In this document: positions 5,734 to 6,400 of the stretch, in pieces
Numbering within the stretch: the first letter of the stretch is position 1
Layout: each line of letters begins with the position of its first letter
Assembly: GCA_016710685.1 (NCBI GenBank)
Contig: JADJVC010000028.1
Coordinates: 1-6,400 of the forward strand
Source of the DNA: Flavobacteriales bacterium
GTDB lineage: Bacteria; Bacteroidota; Bacteroidia; Flavobacteriales_F; PHOS-HE28
Length of the DNA stretch: 6,400 bases
Direction of reading: 5' to 3'
Position numbers and translations under genes: made by a program
Notes under the pieces: model-generated
What the model was told of the DNA's origin: nothing
The model's database searches: none
What the model saw: only the letters and a program-made list of their open reading frames with translations

Positions 5734-6197
5734 ATCGTTCCGAGCCCTGATTGGTCATGTTGGTGTGTCGTGGTTTGTGTTTGAACGCGGTTTTGTTTGA
5801 AAAGCGGTTGGGTCTGCTTGTTGAAGAGCTTCAAAGCCGAGCTGGGGTTGGCTCCTCGCGGGACCAGAGCAGAATAGGGTGGTGTTTTTGGAGTGGGTAA
5901 GAGCGATCGGGGTTTTCTGGTGGCGCGAGTGAACGGTAGTTGAGCTTCTGGTTGGGTTTTCGGGCGGTTGTTTTGGTCGTGTTCTCGTTCTAGATCAAGA
6001 GCTTGGTATTTTCTGCTTCGTTCCTGTAAGGTATTGAACAGCAAAGCAAAGCAAAGCAAAGCAAAGCGTCGCGTTTGTGTCTTGTGCTTCTCGCAACGTC
6101 CAGGGTGAAGAGCGATGCCTAACTATGCATTCAAGCCGACGCCGGAACTGTCTCTTCGCCTGCTCTGGCCGTATGGCCGGCGCGGCTTAATGCGGCG
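5728..6197 (+). repeat. ORF-less integron cassette R3
   Basis: 470-bp cassette, closest to R1 by eye and exactly 15 bp longer, which equals its three extra GCAAA units. It keeps the TTGAAGAGCTTCAA palindrome (5821-5834) and the conserved tail before attC8. The minus-strand frame (132 codons, 5661-6059) begins at a different point than in R2 because the pentamer tract shifts the frame. Confidence 0.87.
6041..6067 (+). repeat. GCAAA tract, five units
   Basis: Pentanucleotide repeat (GCAAA)5GC in R3, the longest of the three alleles in the window. Confidence 0.93.
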
Positions 6198-6203
6198 TTA
6201 GGC
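6117..6203 (+). other. attC site 8 (GCATT/AATGC subtype)
   Basis: 87-bp attC from GCCTAAC (6117-6123) to GTTAGGC (6197-6203), between R3 and R4. It differs from attC7 by a single visible change (CGCCTGCTC for CGCTTGCTC). Confidence 0.94.
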
Positions 6204-6400
6204 ATCGTTTCGAGCCCTGATTGGTCATGATGGTGTGTCGTGGTTTGTGTTTGGACGCGGTTTTGTTTGAAAAGCGGTTGGGTCTGCTTGTTGAAGAGCT
6301 TCAAAGCCGAGTTTGGGCTGGCTCATCGTCGGACAAGAGCGGAATAGGGTGGCTTTCGGTTGGATGTGGGTAGAGCGGTTGTGCTCTTTGGTGGCGGGAT
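6198..6400 (+). repeat. ORF-less integron cassette R4, partial (cut by window end)
   Basis: The first 110 or so bases match R1 and R3, including TTGAAGAGCTTCAA (6291-6304). The next stretch (GAGTTTGGGCTGGCTCATCG) is nearer to R2, and from about 6350 the text (AATAGGGTGGCTTTCGG, AGAGCGGTTGTGCTCT) follows cassette D rather than R1-R3. It looks like a mosaic. The 3' end and its attC are outside the window. Confidence 0.8.

Noticed and set aside
12..6203. Regular repeats suggesting a CRISPR array
   Set aside because: The repeats are 87 bp, have RYYYAAC/GTTRRRY cores and attC-type extrahelical bases, and are separated by hundreds of bases; they are attC sites.

Overview
This window is part of a chromosomal-type integron cassette array. 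Eight attC recombination sites, all 87 bp long, nearly identical and in the same orientation, cut it into seven complete gene cassettes and two partial ones. The uniform attC family suggests a sedentary (chromosomal) integron rather than a mobile one. The IS types and general look would suit a gammaproteobacterium, perhaps in the Xanthomonadales, but that is only an impression. No integron integrase or attI is present. By the usual attC orientation they would lie to the left.

Layout, with boundaries at the G|TT of each GTTRRRY core. The tail of a cassette ends at 92. An ORF-less cassette (R1) occupies 93-547. A second ORF-less, related but divergent cassette (C) occupies 548-1048. An ORF-less cassette (D), blown up by nested insertion sequences, runs 1049-4205. 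A cassette for a DUF4304-like protein occupies 4206-4715, and one for a small putative exported protein occupies 4716-5267. Then come three near-identical ORF-less cassettes in a row: R2 5268-5727, R3 5728-6197, and R4 from 6198, cut by the window end.

Cassette D holds an IS3-family element on the minus strand (about 1162-3814). It has OrfA, OrfB and an A8 slippery tract between them. An IS630-family element (about 1184-2305, plus strand) has jumped into the left end of the IS3 element. Its transposase is broken by about five frameshifts. Removing the IS630 and one TA copy restores the IS3 terminal repeat and the expected OrfB stop codon, so the order of events is clear: cassette, then IS3, then IS630.

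The two coding cassettes are compact. Both take their stop codon from the following attC, and both start within a few bases of the preceding one, with no visible Shine-Dalgarno sequence. The most puzzling content is the ORF-less family. Its plus strand is G/T-rich. R1, R2 and R3 differ in length only by whole units of a GCAAA tract (2, 3 and 5 copies). Long minus-strand open frames in them look like products of base composition and of attC itself. They may carry an RNA or be spreading passengers; the sequence alone does not decide.
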